A stretch of DNA of 64,000 nucleotides from Punica granatum (Eukaryota > Streptophyta > Magnoliopsida > Myrtales > Lythraceae): positions 27,710,605 through 27,774,604 of the forward strand of contig NC_045130.1 in the NCBI RefSeq assembly GCF_007655135.1. Reading direction: 5' to 3'. The stretch's first letter is position 1. Every line of letters starts with the position of its first letter. Shown piece by piece: positions 23,309 through 36,015 of the stretch. The translations under genes were made by a program, and so were the position numbers. Under the pieces are notes generated by a model. The model was not told the origin of the DNA. It made no database searches and saw nothing but the letters and a program-made list of their open reading frames with translations.

Positions 23309-23511
23309 GTGCTTCTGAAATTAACCTCTCCCAGTCAATGTTTACATTACAATAATATTTATCAAAATATAAATTTAGAAATACTTATATGAAATTATAA
23401 TGAAAATTACAGCCAATATTACAAAAAATCTTCCATATGCAAATATTCTAATTAAATTATAACTGTTTCAAGTTTCCTATAATTAAAATAAATATAAAAT
23501 TAAATAAATTA

Positions 23512-23531
23512 TAATATATATATATATATAT
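23512..23531. repeat. (TA)n microsatellite
   Basis: A shorter alternating TA run of about nine units. Confidence 0.8.
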
Positions 23532-24308
23532 GAATTTCTTCATTATCAAATTATCAATATAAATACTATATACGCATATATGCTTAAATCCCTGTAATAT
23601 TAATAAGAGCAAAAAGCTACAAATAGTATATGTTTAACGTCAAATTCTATGATAAGAACTTATATTTATCCCGTGAATAAGAATTTCAAGATTTTTGTTT
23701 ATTATGAATCATCTCATATATAGTAAAATTAAAATTGATTAATTTTCTATAGAATATAAAAGTAATTATTTATATTAACATATTCAATACCTAATAAATT
23801 TACTAATTCTACTTTACATTATGTATATTATAGATGAAAGATTATTCGGCTATTAATTACTCTTTTCTTTGCGATTTTTCTTATTGACAATAATTTGTTG
23901 CCTGACATTCAAAGTTATAATTATCTTCCCAGTCGTCATGTCGACAAAATGAAATTAATAGAAAGTCATCATGTCGCAGAAGTTTGTTATTAAAAGCAAT
24001 TCTAGTATGCGGCCAAAAAATAAAAATAAAAAAAGGAACAATTCTACTGACGCTCGCTCGATAAATATAGTATTCTAGTATGCATTCATGACGTTCCCTG
24101 TCATGAAAACAGCTTTAACTAGTGGATCGGGAAAATACCAAATTCTAGGGATCAAATCACGCATGTCATTATGTTGCGGCTGCTTCTTCCTGTACCCGGG
24201 GGGCCTGGGCTACTTCAATAGCTTACCGTCGCTCCAGTTGATATGGCACCGTCAATTCCATAATAGCCATTCGTGAGGTTGGGATCAAACTCCTAAAAAT
24301 TTGTTTTC

Positions 24309-24463
24309 TTTTTTGTTATAAAAAGAGCCCAAAAGTTTAATATAAAAAAATAAAAATCTTATTAATCAATAAATGAGTGCGAATAATTCACTGTAAAATT
24401 CGAACTTAAAAACTATTAATTAATGGATAAGAGTGTACGTTACCATACTACATTTTCTCTCAA
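24309..24463 (-). mobile_element. SINE-like element, family A, copy 5 (minus strand)
   Basis: On the minus strand a GAAAATGTAGTATGGTAACG head is followed by AAGTTCGAATTTTAC (box B-like), the body TTATTGATTAATAAGATTTT and the tail TTTTTATAACAAAA. Confidence 0.55.
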
Positions 24464-25061
24464 AATCATTCTCTTTTTAACGGCAGAAATGTACATCTTT
24501 TATTTTGAAAGAGTCAGACTTTTATTCTTCAATTTATGACTACTTTTTCATTTTTACTCTAAACTATCTTTTGATCGATTTTGTTCTCAACATTACATGA
24601 TTTGTTGATCTTCGTCCTCTGTCTATTTTTCCCTCCAAGAAAGCTGACATTGTAGTTATCAGAATAAAAAATATATATTTTTTACAGAATAAGAAAGAAT
24701 AATATAAAAGAGGGATCCGGAAGGCTTAATCGAGGTAGGAGATGGATGAGGGCCACCATCGGCCGCCACCTTTCGATTAGTTTTAGGGTGTGGGGAGGGG
24801 AAGATGTGTGTGTTGGCATGGGAGACGTGCAATTCCGTCTAGCGTTTCCAATCTCCATTAAAAGTTTTACGAAAAAAGTAAAAGTCCTAATGAAAGAAAA
24901 CTAAAAGTGACATTTTTCTTTTTCTCTTTTCAAATAAAATTTCTTCCAATTTAAAAACGAAAAGAGAAATTTCTTTTTCATTTGAAAATGTTTTGGGACT
25001 ATATCTCCTTTTTCGATGGCCATATCTCCTTTACCAAGAAATGGTAATCTAGGCCGTATTT
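24464..25061. other. Intergenic; possible remnant foldback element with GC-rich centre
   Basis: The CATCGGCCGCCACC patch at about 24757 lies between AT-rich arms, like the centre of the element at 10631-11112, but I could not pair the arms. Confidence 0.25.
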
Positions 25062-25205
25062 TTTTTCCATTATAAGGGAGGTCCATAAGTGTACAATTAA
25101 ATAAAATTCCTAATAGTTAATAAAAGAGGTATATGTAATCCATGAAAATTGAATTTGAAATCTCTTCGTTATTATGTGAGGGTGTAACATTCTCTTTCTC
25201 TTATC
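25062..25205 (-). mobile_element. SINE-like element, family A, copy 6 (minus strand)
   Basis: Read on the minus strand: GAGAATGTTACACCCTCAC head, decayed box B, TCTTTTATTAACTATTAGGA body, and GACCTCCCTTATAATGGAAA tail, closely matching the tails of the copies at 52721 and 61979. Confidence 0.6.
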
Positions 25206-26528
25206 CTTAATTTTCCAAGAGAATGTTAAAAGGAAAATTTGGAAATGTGGGGTGAAGAGAGACCAAATATATCATTCAAATTGAATGAAAGAATTCTTCT
25301 GTAATCTTATATTGCAACAAATGAAGAAATAAATGTTAATCAATTAAGTAATTATCATAAATGTTCTTAATTATAGTAATTTTATTAGTTTTTCCTTCAT
25401 CACATTATTGTAAGGTAAGAACGTTTAATTAAGATTTTCTCTTTTTAATGAAGAAAATTTTAGATGATCCTACATCAAATGACGTGGTGAGAAAGAACCA
25501 ATAAAAATTGTTTAATGAAAAATAATTATGACAATTATCCAAGTGATTAGTATCAAGTCTCTAGTTTCATACATTTTGATTGGTGTTTCCTCATGCTACA
25601 TGACGAGGTATGATCACCCAATAACTTCTCCCTTTTAATGATAATCGTGCTCATCAGGGGCGGAGCCATATGAGCGCAAGGGGGCAATTGCTCCCTCTGG
25701 ATTTTCAACTTCTTTAAGATTTGCCCCAAAAATTATAAATTTTCAAAATTTTGCCTTATAATATGTATGTTAAATTATTATTTTCCCCCGATAGAATATA
25801 TTATATATGTCAAGTCATTACTTTGCCGACGCTGGAAGAAAATTCTGGTTCTGCCCCCAATAATCATCATGCACTCATTCTTCGATCAGAGTCCCATCAC
25901 TTGCATTTACTAATCAGTATCAAATCCTCTAATAAAAGTTCCATATTTTGCGCAACAACAGTTTGTGCTCAATGATATATCATATCGAAAATGATATAAG
26001 AAGATTAGATCACGATGTGGATCGATCATCGAGCGATAAGAGCTGTATGTGGGCTCTTGTAGGTCAACTTGCGGGCAGGGGTGGAGCCCTTAGGGCATCA
26101 ATAGTGATGGGACCTGAGCTAATTAAGGATCCTACCCTACAAAACTAGCATTTTGTTTTTCCTTGCTGGAACTACAAAACTTGCAATTGGCTTCGGGGTT
26201 TTACAACCAGAGGTGTGGACCCCATGAATTTGTTTCTAATTTGGATTTGTTATACATATAAGGGGCCTCTCCATATTTTTTGAGCATCCTATGCTTTGAC
26301 ATTGATGTAAATCCTTAAATCAATATTTATGAAACGGCAATATAATACAAAAAGGAATATATATATATATATATATGTTTAGGGCAGTGTAACCGTGTAA
26401 GTAATTTTTGTTTTAAATTCATCAAAAAATCTAACTTGTTTTAAAATTAATCTAATTTTGATAGGCATAGTCACTAATTAATTTTCACTTAACTAGAGTG
26501 TCCTTAAAAATGCTCTAAAGAATGATAA
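25206..26528. other. Intergenic, nothing recognised
   Basis: An (AT)n run lies at about 26357-26378. Short open frames at 25751-25975 and 25948-26148 have no recognisable domain. Confidence 0.4.
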
Positions 26529-26850
26529 CATTGCGTTTGGTAATGATGTTAATTAAGTTTGATTTAATTTGATTTAGTTTGATTTGAGGAGATGAAAACA
26601 AAAGTGGTTGGGCAAAGTATGTGAGATAATTTGAAGAAAGAAATAAAAAAGTAATGATTGTTAAAAGTGTTAAAATTAAGAAAAACATGTTGAATAGTTG
26701 AGGAAATTATTATTAAATAATTAATTGTAATAATAGATAAAAAAAGTATGAGAGAGAATTTAGAAAAAAAAATTGAAAAAATAATGATTGTATTATTGAA
26801 TTGAGAAAAAGTAAAGTAAAGTGAAGTTAAATTTGATTTTGTAAATAAAT
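26529..26850. mobile_element. Probable AT-rich MITE related to the one at 9367
   Basis: It shares interior words with the 9367 element (AGAGAGAATTTA, TAATGATTGTATTATTGAAT, TTGAGAAAAAGT) and starts with GCGTTTGGTAATGATGTTAA. The terminal pairing is weak. Confidence 0.4.
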
Positions 26851-27161
26851 ATATAATATTTAGTAAGGGAATTTTCTATTTAATAAAAATTTAATTGGAT
26901 TTACGATAATTAGTTTCTTATATAATATCCATTTATCTCGTAAAATAATAAGTTTTTTGTTATTTAGTAAGTGATATATTATGTTAATAGATAATAAATT
27001 TCTTGTTAAATATCGACTCTTATTATTTAGCGAGTAACTACACCGGCAATCATCCAATACACAGTGACGTGGTGCTCTCCGATTAGTCGTTGTTGTTTGC
27101 TCCTTATGAGGGGCCTCTAAATGGAAGATTTACATAATAGGATAATATGATAATAATCAAC

Positions 27162-27338
27162 GTAGATTGGTTCAAGCGGTTTGATATTTTTGTTCATGTT
27201 AAACAAGATTTCGAGTTCGATTTTGTAAATAGAAAAAATTCATGGTATGAAAGTTTTATCACTTAGTAGACTGACACGACTCCAACTAATTTAGTTTGAA
27301 TTTATTGGACTTTCGGATATTAGGATGCATACCGAAAG
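27162..27338 (+). mobile_element. SINE-like element, family B, copy 1
   Basis: A tRNA-like head (ATTGGTTCAAGCGGTTTGAT), a box B-like TCGAGTTCGATTTT about 45 bp on, then the family tail CTAATTTAGTTTGAATT and GACTTTCGGATATTAGGATG. The same order recurs at 50819(+), 48003(-), 49400(-) and 57947(-). Confidence 0.55.
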
Positions 27339-27510
27339 AATATGAATTGATATGCAGATTGTCGATGGTGTTTGCCTTACTCATTGCTTAGTTGAGATAA
27401 ACTGTTTTTGCATGACTTCCGACATTATATTATTCCCGTTAATGAATAAATATTCGATTTAACTGATCTTTCGACGAAGATAATACCCTAGAGAGACAGA
27501 GAGTCCTCTG

Positions 27511-27515
27511 CATAT
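27511..27515. repeat. Target site duplication CATAT, left
   Basis: CATAT directly precedes the 5' LTR and is repeated exactly after the 3' LTR at 44960-44964. Five bases is the normal duplication for LTR retrotransposons. Confidence 0.92.
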
Positions 27516-30500
27516 TGTCAGCACCCCATTTTGGCCCACCGTCTTCCCACACGAGGATTTCCGACCGAGGCCCGGGACACTATTCATCACCCGGCAATCA
27601 GAGACAAGTAGGCGAGCATGGGGTCATGAGCAATAGGAGAAGAGCACGGTCTACTGAGAAAAGCGGAGGAAAGCCATCGGAAGAACGAACGAACAAGGAA
27701 TCCCCGAAACGACGGAGCTGACACTGTGGCATTATTCATCATCGAGTCACCGAAGCACCGAAAGGTGCCCAATATGGGACTCCAAAAATCCCTCTCAGTG
27801 CCAAAGTTACCAATGACACGTCCGGGGGCATTTCTGGGGCATCCTGCTTAAGCCGGGACACCCCGATCCCCCACGGACGCCTTTTCTGACAGAGCTCCCG
27901 GGGTTCGCCCCATTGACAAGCAAACGGCCCCTCAAAACGGGCTTACAGGCATCCAGGGACCACCAGGGCCGGGGAACAAGCTTCAAACAACCTTCCGGAA
28001 CTCGTCTCGGTCTCCCGAGCTACGTTTCAGTGGGCACGAACGTCTCCCGGCGAACCTTCGGGGCATTTCCACGGAAAACAGAGATCGCAACGATTTCCGA
28101 GCACCTCACAAAGATCCCCGAGCACCTCAAGACATTCAGGGCACACTGAGAAAACCCCGGTCAAAGTCCCTAGGTCCTCCCGGACCAACGGTCCCCGACC
28201 GAGGACGACGAGCCAACGATCACCCACGGGGCAAAAGGATCGCCAGAACGAATGCAAGAATGCACAAAGATCAATCGAGGGTCAAGGGACGCTAAACTCC
28301 ACTCCGAACGTCCGAACAGGGCAAAACCGACTCCCGAGGCGCCGAGTCGCCCGAACGTTCGTCCACACGATGCATGGCGATATTAGGCTCATTCAAATCC
28401 TCGTCATTCAAGCATTCCAAATCCATAAATTAATTGGACATCGGAGATCGGACGCGCGCTCAATCAAGTCTCAAGTATTTTCCGGCTTTTCTCTCAACCG
28501 AATGAGACCCACAGCTCAGTCAAGCCAAGCCATCAAGCCGCGGCTCAACCCCAAGCCACGGCTCAACCCTCGGCTCCGATTGGACAGCCCCAAGCCGCGG
28601 CTTTCCCCTCCATGGCCGGCGGCTCCACCTCCCAAGACACTCCCTCCACCACACAATTCAAATTTCCCTCACTTCTTTCACTTCTTCTTACACATCCATC
28701 ACACCCATCACTCTCCTTTACCTTTCCCCACACTCAACATGACATCTACCCCTCCCTAATCCCCTTGGGATTTTCGACAGCCCCCTAAGCATGCCCTAAC
28801 CCCACTTAACTTTGCTCAATTGCATCATTAAGTTTCCCTTTATAAGCCCTTTCACCATTAAGTCTAATCATCTCTCCATTCTCCTTCTCTCTCAAGCCAA
28901 TCTCTCTCCAAAAACCTCTCAAGCTCCAGCCCTTTCCCTCACTTTCGTTCAGCCCGTGCCAAGGCCGAAACCGGCTAAAACCGCCGGAAAACCACTCGGT
29001 ATTCCGGTAACCACCCGACCCGACTTAAGCCAAAAATCATCAAACTTCCTAGCCTACATATTTCCCACCCCCTAAGTCCATTTCCGGGCTTAGATTTTCG
29101 ATTTGAGGCCTCCAACACCCCGTTCCAGCCGTGAGAACTTTCGGGTCCCGAGACTTCCCTAGCCGCGCATACCGAGCAAGCCACGTGCCATTTCTTCCCA
29201 CGACTTCGGCGAGTCGTGCCATCACGTTCAAAGGGTTCCTCACAACCCTCACTCTCCCCCGTGAAGAGGTGGTCACGGTCCGAGGGCCGATCAACCGTGC
29301 ACAACCGCCATTCACCCGTTTCTCGCTAACCGGGTTTTCCTCATTTTTACCGAGTTTTCTCTCACATTTTCGGGTTTGTTCAGGCCTTGGCACGCTCGGG
29401 TCTGCCCATGGTCGTGTAGATCCGCCTCTTAGGAGTCCAACGAGCCCGACCTCGCACCGTGCCGTGACCGGAGCAAGCGTGCCGACTCGTTTTTCCACGG
29501 ACTGCTGCGGCTGCCAACTTACGGATCCCTCATCCGTAGCCGCCCATCCGAGTCTCGCGACTCCCACGGCCGCTTCCCCGACTCTTTCCCTCGTGTAACG
29601 AGGCTAGGTAACATCCCTCACGACTTAGATGAGCTAAGATCCTCGATGTTTGCTTGTAAGAAATGATAATGTGACTTAGAGGGCCGGAATACATGAAAGT
29701 TGACGTTTTTCCTTTAGATCCGTGATTCCCATGCATGCCCATGCAACGTACGTGTGTTATATTCGCTTGTATGACCGTGCTATGTATGTATGACGTTCGA
29801 GCTCACGCGCCATGACGAGAGTCGACCTAGATCCGGGCGGGAGAGGCTCTCTTGGCCACGGATTCGGCCATGGAGCTCACGGCCAAGTCTCTAGGGAGAG
29901 ACCCGTGAGTCTCCTTGGCCCACCCGAGGCTAGGGTGGTCTCCCCTCTCCGGAAAGGGGTCGATTCCTATATTTTTTATCGTTAATCATGTGTAATATGA
30001 TGGTATAAAGGGAAGAGGTCCGAATCGGGGTCGGAGAAATTTTTCCCGACTCGCATGAGCCATAGAAGCTCACGGCCCTCCTTGGAAGAGTGTGGCCGAG
30101 AGCTTCCTTGGGCCGTATGGGTCCGGGGAACCTTCTCCCGCCTCGAAACGGGTCGATTCCCGCGTTTTATTCATTGTGTTATCACATGAGCCGGTGCCAT
30201 CCTCGTTTGCTCCGATGAATGTCTTGTTCGTGCACGTTGATATGTTCGCTCGCGCATTTATGATCGTAGCTATTTTGATTCGGTTGAAATTTGTAATGTT
30301 ACCATATTTGATGTATTATGCATGTAAGAAATAATTAGAATCGGTGTGGGAGATTACCCGTAACTCGAGTCGGGTCGGGGAGACCACTTGGCTCGTCTCT
30401 TTGGGGATCGGCCGAATGCTTCTGGACCTTTCCCGAGTCTAGGGTGACCTCCTTAGCCGTTTCGAGATCGTTTCTTGGAATTGAATGCATTGGTGTTTTT

Positions 30501-31537
30501 ATTTTATCGTTGGCTATATAAGGATCACGTGACGGATGCGCCGGCTTGGATCACTATCCATTAAATCTATAATATCCACGATATAGGCTCGTCATAATCG
30601 AATAATTTCATAAACGGGAAATGGGACGTGCCACTCGATTAAATAAATCACTCGGACAAAATAATTGGGTTGATTGATCCTTAATTCGTAAACGCATCGA
30701 TGATTCATGGAACGGCGTGAATGCCCTTTTCCACTAAAAATCCACAATTTCCAAATACCGAGCCGCGTAACATGAATAGAATTGATGTCTAGCGAGTACT
30801 CACGTGCCGTGACTCGAAAACATACGGTGAGCCGGAGCGGAATATTGGCCCAATGCAAACCGATCGGGATCCATTTATTTCATTCAGTTGTATTCTGTAA
30901 TTATTCGAGTGCACATTGTGAGGATCTTATTTGTGTATTTATTCATATACTTGTAAGGATCCCGATCGGTGAGCAAGAGGTCCGAGTGTTGAGTCGGTTA
31001 AGTCGGTCTATCGTCACCAAGGGACGAGTAAGCTCGAATAATCATGGTCTCGGTTCGCGCAGGGAATCGACCATTACGGTCCGAAGAACTGTAACGCTAA
31101 GATAGCGAACCAATTCCTTGACTCTCAAGCCTACTCATCCTTCGGATCCTCGGCCCAACTCAATCGATTCATCGATTTTACGGTGTCAAAACGGGCGAGT
31201 CAAGTGCGGCCCAAAATCACACGGTAAATAAACAAAACGACAAGCCTAGCAAGCTAGAGTACCGAAAGGGCGTGCGGGATATAGGCCCGCACGTAATAGA
31301 ACCCCCGAATTCGGAATTTTCGGTTCCGTATGACCATTGCCTTAGCATTTAGGTGTACTCCGTACCCCTAGACCCGGGTAACTTGCCGGCCCTCGACCTT
31401 CGGGTCGTAAAATGGCGAGTGGCGACTCCTTCTCACGTGCGTTCGTCGCGCGTCCCCGGGAAGGTGGACACTCCCAAGCCGCGTTTGCTTAGGCACGCGC
31501 ATGCGTGCCCCGACGAGATTAAATTCGGGTGCGCACA
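27516..31537 (+). repeat. 5' LTR (4,022 bp)
   Basis: It begins TGTCAGCACCCCATTTTGGC and ends CGGGTGCGCACA, with TG...CA termini. It aligns with the 3' LTR at a constant offset of 12,405 bp up to 30816, then skips 1,017 bp that only the 3' LTR has. Open frames inside, such as 155 codons at 29131-29598, occur in both copies but only because the copies are nearly identical; they show no domain. An imperfect AAGCCGCGGCTC repeat lies at about 28548-28605. Confidence 0.93.
28839..28846 (+). promoter_or_regulatory. Candidate TATA box in the 5' LTR
   Basis: TTTATAAG is followed by a pyrimidine-rich stretch (CATTCTCCTTCTCTCTC) of the kind used as a start region. It is conserved in the 3' LTR at 41244-41251. 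A second candidate, TATATAAG at 30515-30522, sits too close to the LTR end to be my first choice. Confidence 0.4.
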
Positions 31538-31540
31538 GCT

Positions 31541-31558
31541 TGGCGACTCCACTGGGGA
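31541..31558 (+). other. Primer binding site
   Basis: TGGCGACTCCACTGGGGA starts three bases after the LTR terminal CA, the normal position for minus-strand priming, and begins with TGG, the complement of a tRNA 3' CCA. I have not assigned the tRNA; a match to plant tRNA 3' ends would settle it. Confidence 0.8.
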
Positions 31559-32148
31559 CATCTAGAGGGTTCGGGCTCAATCCCGTTTGCTTGCTTGCTT
31601 GTTTATTTGCCGCTTTCCGCCTTTCCCGCTTATTTATTTTACGCACTTTTATTTTCCGCACATGCATTGCACATCATACTAGCTTCTTAGGTACCTTGTC
31701 CGACATCCCACGGGCACCAATATAGGAAGCTAGGTTAGTCAGAGGTTTCGAGTAAGGGAACGGATCGAGTCGGCTATGCCACCGAACCGGCCCCCAAAGA
31801 TCCTCGTTCGATTTCAGGAATTCACACCCTTGAGTCGGGAGCCCCCATCCCTAGTTTGCGGTTCTCCCAGTAGCACCGAAAACCATGCATACACAGGGGC
31901 CGTCATGCTGGACCAATTTTACCTCCATGCCGTCAACCGACCCAAAGTCGAGTCCTTGAGTCGGCCCGTAGTTTTTTTTTAGGACGGGCATTTTTGTTGG
32001 TTTTATAAGAAAGAGCGATGTATACTGTAAAGAACACAACTATAGTTTATCTTTCCGCACTGCATACATCCTTTCGAAAAAGACTTAGGACATTACATTG
32101 ATTTGATTCTAAAAGCGTTAAGCCGGCATCTCCTCCATCTAGGTAAGG
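31559..32148 (+). other. Retrotransposon leader between PBS and ORF1
   Basis: About 590 bp without a clear coding frame. It contains TTGCTTGCTTGCTTG and a T9 run near 31971-31980. Confidence 0.6.
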
Positions 32149-33648
32149 ATGGACCGCCCGGCTCCCGGTCTTAGGCTCGAAGCAATCACGCCGCCAAGGC
32201 AAGACATCATGCGCATCTGGAGGACTCTCCGGCCGGTGGACCACGCATTCATCCAGGACATCATCGGAGACGTGGTCATGCTCACCGAGACTCCGGTAGA
32301 CTGGGTCTTCTTGAGGACTGCCACCGAATTTTGGGATCCCGAGCGCGCAGTATTCAACTTCCAGGGGACAGAGTTAGCTCCTACGATCGAGGAGTACACA
32401 ACACTCATCCAGAGGCCCACACCCACGACCTAAGGCATATTCAGACCCAACCCGTTCACAACCGTCCAGGGTCAACTCTCCACTCTTCTCCGCATACCCG
32501 CTCAAGATATCCACGAGGAGCTTCATCAGAGGTGGGATCAAGGCATCAGGATTGCGTGGCTCTCTGATTGGACACTCCTCCGCGCAATGACGCCTACTAC
32601 GGCTTCCTATCAGCGCGATGCTTGCCATGGATTCCTACTTTTGGTCTTTGGCACCCTCCTGTTCCCGTACTCGCCGAACCTCATCGACGGGGCTATAGCC
32701 CAAGTCGTCCTCCAAGCGGTGGGAGGCCATAGTTATGTGGAGGCTTTGTTAGCCGAGACCGTTCGGTCCCTTGACTATGTTAGGGAGGTTCGGCGCGGAA
32801 GGATGAGAGGATCTCGGCACTTGCTACAGATTTGGCTTCTAGCTCATATCCGCCCGTTCTGCTCGTCACATCCGTTCTCCTACATCGCCGACGAGCGCTC
32901 ACTGATCGAACGCTTGGCGCCAGTCATCCCACCTCCCGAGCACAGCTTCTCAGAATGGAGGCGCTTTTGGCGCGAGCTGACGCCCTCACGGTTCCTTTGG
33001 GTCGCCCGATGGAATCCCGGCGGCCCTATGATCACGGGATGTCCCGGAATCGTGGGAGTTCCCCTCCTCAGCCATTTGGGGAGCACCCTCATATTTCTCG
33101 GCCGGGTAATCAGACAACTCGGCGGCTTACAGGACATTCCCGTCGAGGCGGACCGCTTACCTTTCCGCATCCAATGGGCCGACTCCACGTCCACGGCCCC
33201 TGATAGATTCTTACAGATTCGGGAGATCCACCGTCAGCGGGATGCTAGCACCATACAGCGCCTGTACTTCCCCGAGCACCCCACCGACGAGGAGCGAGCA
33301 TTTTCTGCCACCTCAGCATACGTGGCCCGGTTCTACCCGCAAGGATCGACACCACCACAACGGCCTCAGGCTGCCCCGACTCCCCGCGCTACATCCACCC
33401 TCGCCCCCGAAGCCGAGAGTTCTATCCAAGCGGCCATGCACGCGGAGCTACGGGCCGTCAGGGAGGAACGGGATAGGCTCCGTTGCGAGCTTGTTGACTC
33501 CCACGCAGAGGTCGCGGACTACAGGGAGGTTCAGACACAGCTGACTCGAGCACGCGCCTGGGTCGCACACTTAAACCGGGAGATGGCCCGCTTGGATGCG
33601 GAGTTGGATCGAGTGCACAAGAGGGCGTGCAACCTCGCCCATCCTTAG
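32149..33648 (+). pseudogene. Retrotransposon ORF1: plant mobile domain (DUF7745-like) protein with one in-frame stop
   Basis: Five hundred codons in one frame, broken only by TAA at 32431-32433. The first part includes FWDPERAVFNFQGTELAPTI and then EEYTTLI, and past the stop the same frame continues as GIFRPNPFTTVQGQL and AWLSDWTLLRAM. This pattern (an F/W-rich repeat of conserved motifs ending with a P-T-x-E-E-Y block) is that of the plant mobile domain, known from host MAIN-type proteins and from Ty3/gypsy and Mutator transposons. Residues about 420-490 (HAELRAVREERDRLRCEL onwards) form a clear coiled coil, suggesting self-association. It precedes gag, as ORF1 does in Ogre elements; its function is unknown. 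The family assignment is from motif memory, not a profile search. Confidence 0.7.
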
Positions 33649-33966
33649 GATTAGTAGGCATACTCATTTTTGCCCTCGCTCGGACCCACGCCACTTTCGA
33701 GCGGCCACCGAGCGCAAAGGGATGTTGGCTTTACGTTTATGTTCCTTTCTTTTCTTTCGAATGTTCTATTTTGTAAAATCATGGAACTTGGAGCTAATCA
33801 ATGTAATGACATTAGTGTTTGAAAACTCATGCATCTCATACATTTCCTCATCTTACTTAATTCCGCACTTATCATTTGAGATATTGGTGTCTGTCCTTAC
33901 ACATTCTTGGAATCTAGGTGATCGCAACTGGCATCGCACCGTTACCCGACTCGTCAGCGTCTCAGG
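33649..33966 (+). other. Spacer between ORF1 and gag
   Basis: About 320 bp with AT-rich, UTR-like sequence (TTTCTTTTCTTTCGAATG). It would require an internal start, splicing or reinitiation for gag expression. Confidence 0.5.
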
Positions 33967-36015
33967 ATGGCGGAAGGGGATCATGTCGATATTCCCGAAG
34001 AGGTCAACCCCTCGGTCCCGACTCTCTCTCCACCACCGCAAACGCACGCTCCACCGCCTTTCACTCCTGCAGGCGTACTCCCGGTGTACTCCGGCACTCT
34101 TCCAACACATCCCCCACCCCCGGCGTCTTCGGGGGCGCCTCAGCCACTGGTCTCACCAACCTCCGCCGCCACCGATGACCAAGCCCGCATTGCGGCCCTC
34201 GAGGGCACGGTCAACCAAATGGCCACTAACATGGCAGAGCTGCTCGCCCTGCTCAGAGGACCCAACCGGGCATCCTTGAGTTCCACACCTCCGCCGGGAC
34301 AAGGGCCAATGACTGAGCCGACTCCCTGGATTCCGCCGACTCAGGCCCCGGAGAATATGGAGGCACCCCCGCCGCCAACATTGCACACTTCCATGGATCA
34401 TCCTGTCACCGGCCCATATCCGCCACCACCGGCCCCCACGGCCGTCTCTCTTCCACCCGTCTCCATACCGGCCCCGGCTATGGCCTACACAATACCTCCG
34501 CCGACGGTTTTCCCGACGTCCAACGCACCCGCTCCAACTCACTTTCAAGCCACGGAGCTCCCTCCCTTTCCGTCTCTACAGCCTCACACCGGCCTCTCCT
34601 ACCAGGCACCGCCTCCCATAAACACCACATTCCACGAACTGGGCACACCGACCCATGCGGCCCAATTCGCCTCACCGACGTACTTCTTCCCCGAGGCCGA
34701 CGCCGAACAGGAGCGTAGGTTGAAGCGAAAGGAGGAAACGATACGGGCCCTGCAAGCGAACGATGTTCGTCCCGACGCCCGCTATGGCGACTGTAGCCTA
34801 TTCCCGGGCATGCGCCTACCCCCGAAGTTCAAGGTTCCAGAATTCAAGACCTATGAAGGCACAACGGATCCACGCCACCACCTCCGCCATTACCGAGGGA
34901 AGATGCTGTAGTATTGGGAATACGAGGAATTTGCCATCCATTCCTTCCAGGATAGCCTGTCAGGATCGGCCCTCGATTGGTTCATGTCGCTGAAGGCCGA
35001 AGACATCCCGATGTGGGAGGACTTCTCTCGGAAGTTCATCGACCAGTACCGGTATTGCGCAGAAACGCCTCCCACCCTTTTGGAGCTAAGCACGAAAGAA
35101 ATGGCGCGGGGCCAAAAGTTTGAGGAGTATGCTACCAAGTGGCGGACTCAAGCAGCAAAGCACATCCCTCCGATCAGCGAGGCGCAACAGATCCAACTGT
35201 TCCACTCCACGCTAAGAGGAGTGTATTATTCGCATTTGTTGGCCCACACTTCCTCATTCTCCAGTTTGATCGACGCTGGGAAGAAACTTGACATGGGCAT
35301 CAAGCTTGGGAAGATAGAAGGACCGACCGGAAAGGAGGAGCAATCATCAAAGAATGCCGCTACTGCGCCATCACCAACGGGTAACAAAAAGGGCAGAGAT
35401 GCGTCCGTTAATGCCGTCAACCTTGGACACCAAATGCCCATGCCGTACCAGCAGCAATACCCGGCCCTGCCGATTAATTACTCGGCGCCACCGGCTCACC
35501 CTCCGACACGGGCCCCGCAACCACACGGTCACAATTACACGTCTACCCCTCATTGGGCATCTCCAAATGGGCCCCTAGCTTTAGGAGCTCCACTAACGGC
35601 TCAACAAGCCCCAAACTTGCAACCCCGACAAGGAGGGCAGGCTAGGCCGCGTCTGCAATACCCGCCTTTACTGGTTCCCCAGTCACAAGTCTATCGCCAA
35701 CTTCTAGCAGCTAAGGAAATTAGACCCGTGGCCCCTCATCCTCAGTTCAATCCCGCGAATCAGGATCAGAATCTCCGTTGTGAATACCATATGGGCGCTC
35801 CGGGGCACACTACGAACGAATGTTACACCCTCCGGGGCAAATTACAGGAGATGATTGAGAAGAACCGACTCTCTTTCAATGAAGTCAAGCCACCGAATGT
35901 CCAGGCTAACCCTCTCCCCGACCATGGATCAAGCTCTGACGCGGCTATCGATCTGATCGGTATTTACCCTAGGGGCAAGGACAACGCCGAAGAGGAAGGG
36001 TTGATTTCCCCATGA
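33967..36015 (+). pseudogene. Retrotransposon gag with one in-frame stop
   Basis: A 683-codon frame interrupted only by TAG at 34909-34911; text on both sides is in the same frame. Residues 1-250 are Pro/Ser/Thr-rich with a short coiled-coil-like segment (ARIAALEGTVNQMATNMAEL). The retrotransposon gag domain follows the stop: SALDWFMSLKAEDIPMWEDF, RKFIDQYRY and KFEEYATKWRTQA. Near the C-terminus a zinc knuckle of the Tat-type form C-x2-H-x5-H-x4-C (CEYHMGAPGHTTNEC) starts at 35779, followed by KLQEMIEKNRL. It forms the particle shell and binds the RNA. The frame ends cleanly with TGA and no pol follows. Confidence 0.85.

Larger units (their letters stand above)
22986..24308. other. Intergenic, strongly AT-rich, with (TA)n tracts
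   Basis: Nothing coding is recognised. Two alternating TA runs are listed separately. Confidence 0.5.

Noticed and set aside
29049..29598. Open frames of 155-172 codons on both strands, conserved at 41454-42003
   Set aside because: They lie inside the LTRs, and their conservation only reflects about 98% LTR identity. No domain, and both strands are equally open because of GC-rich composition.
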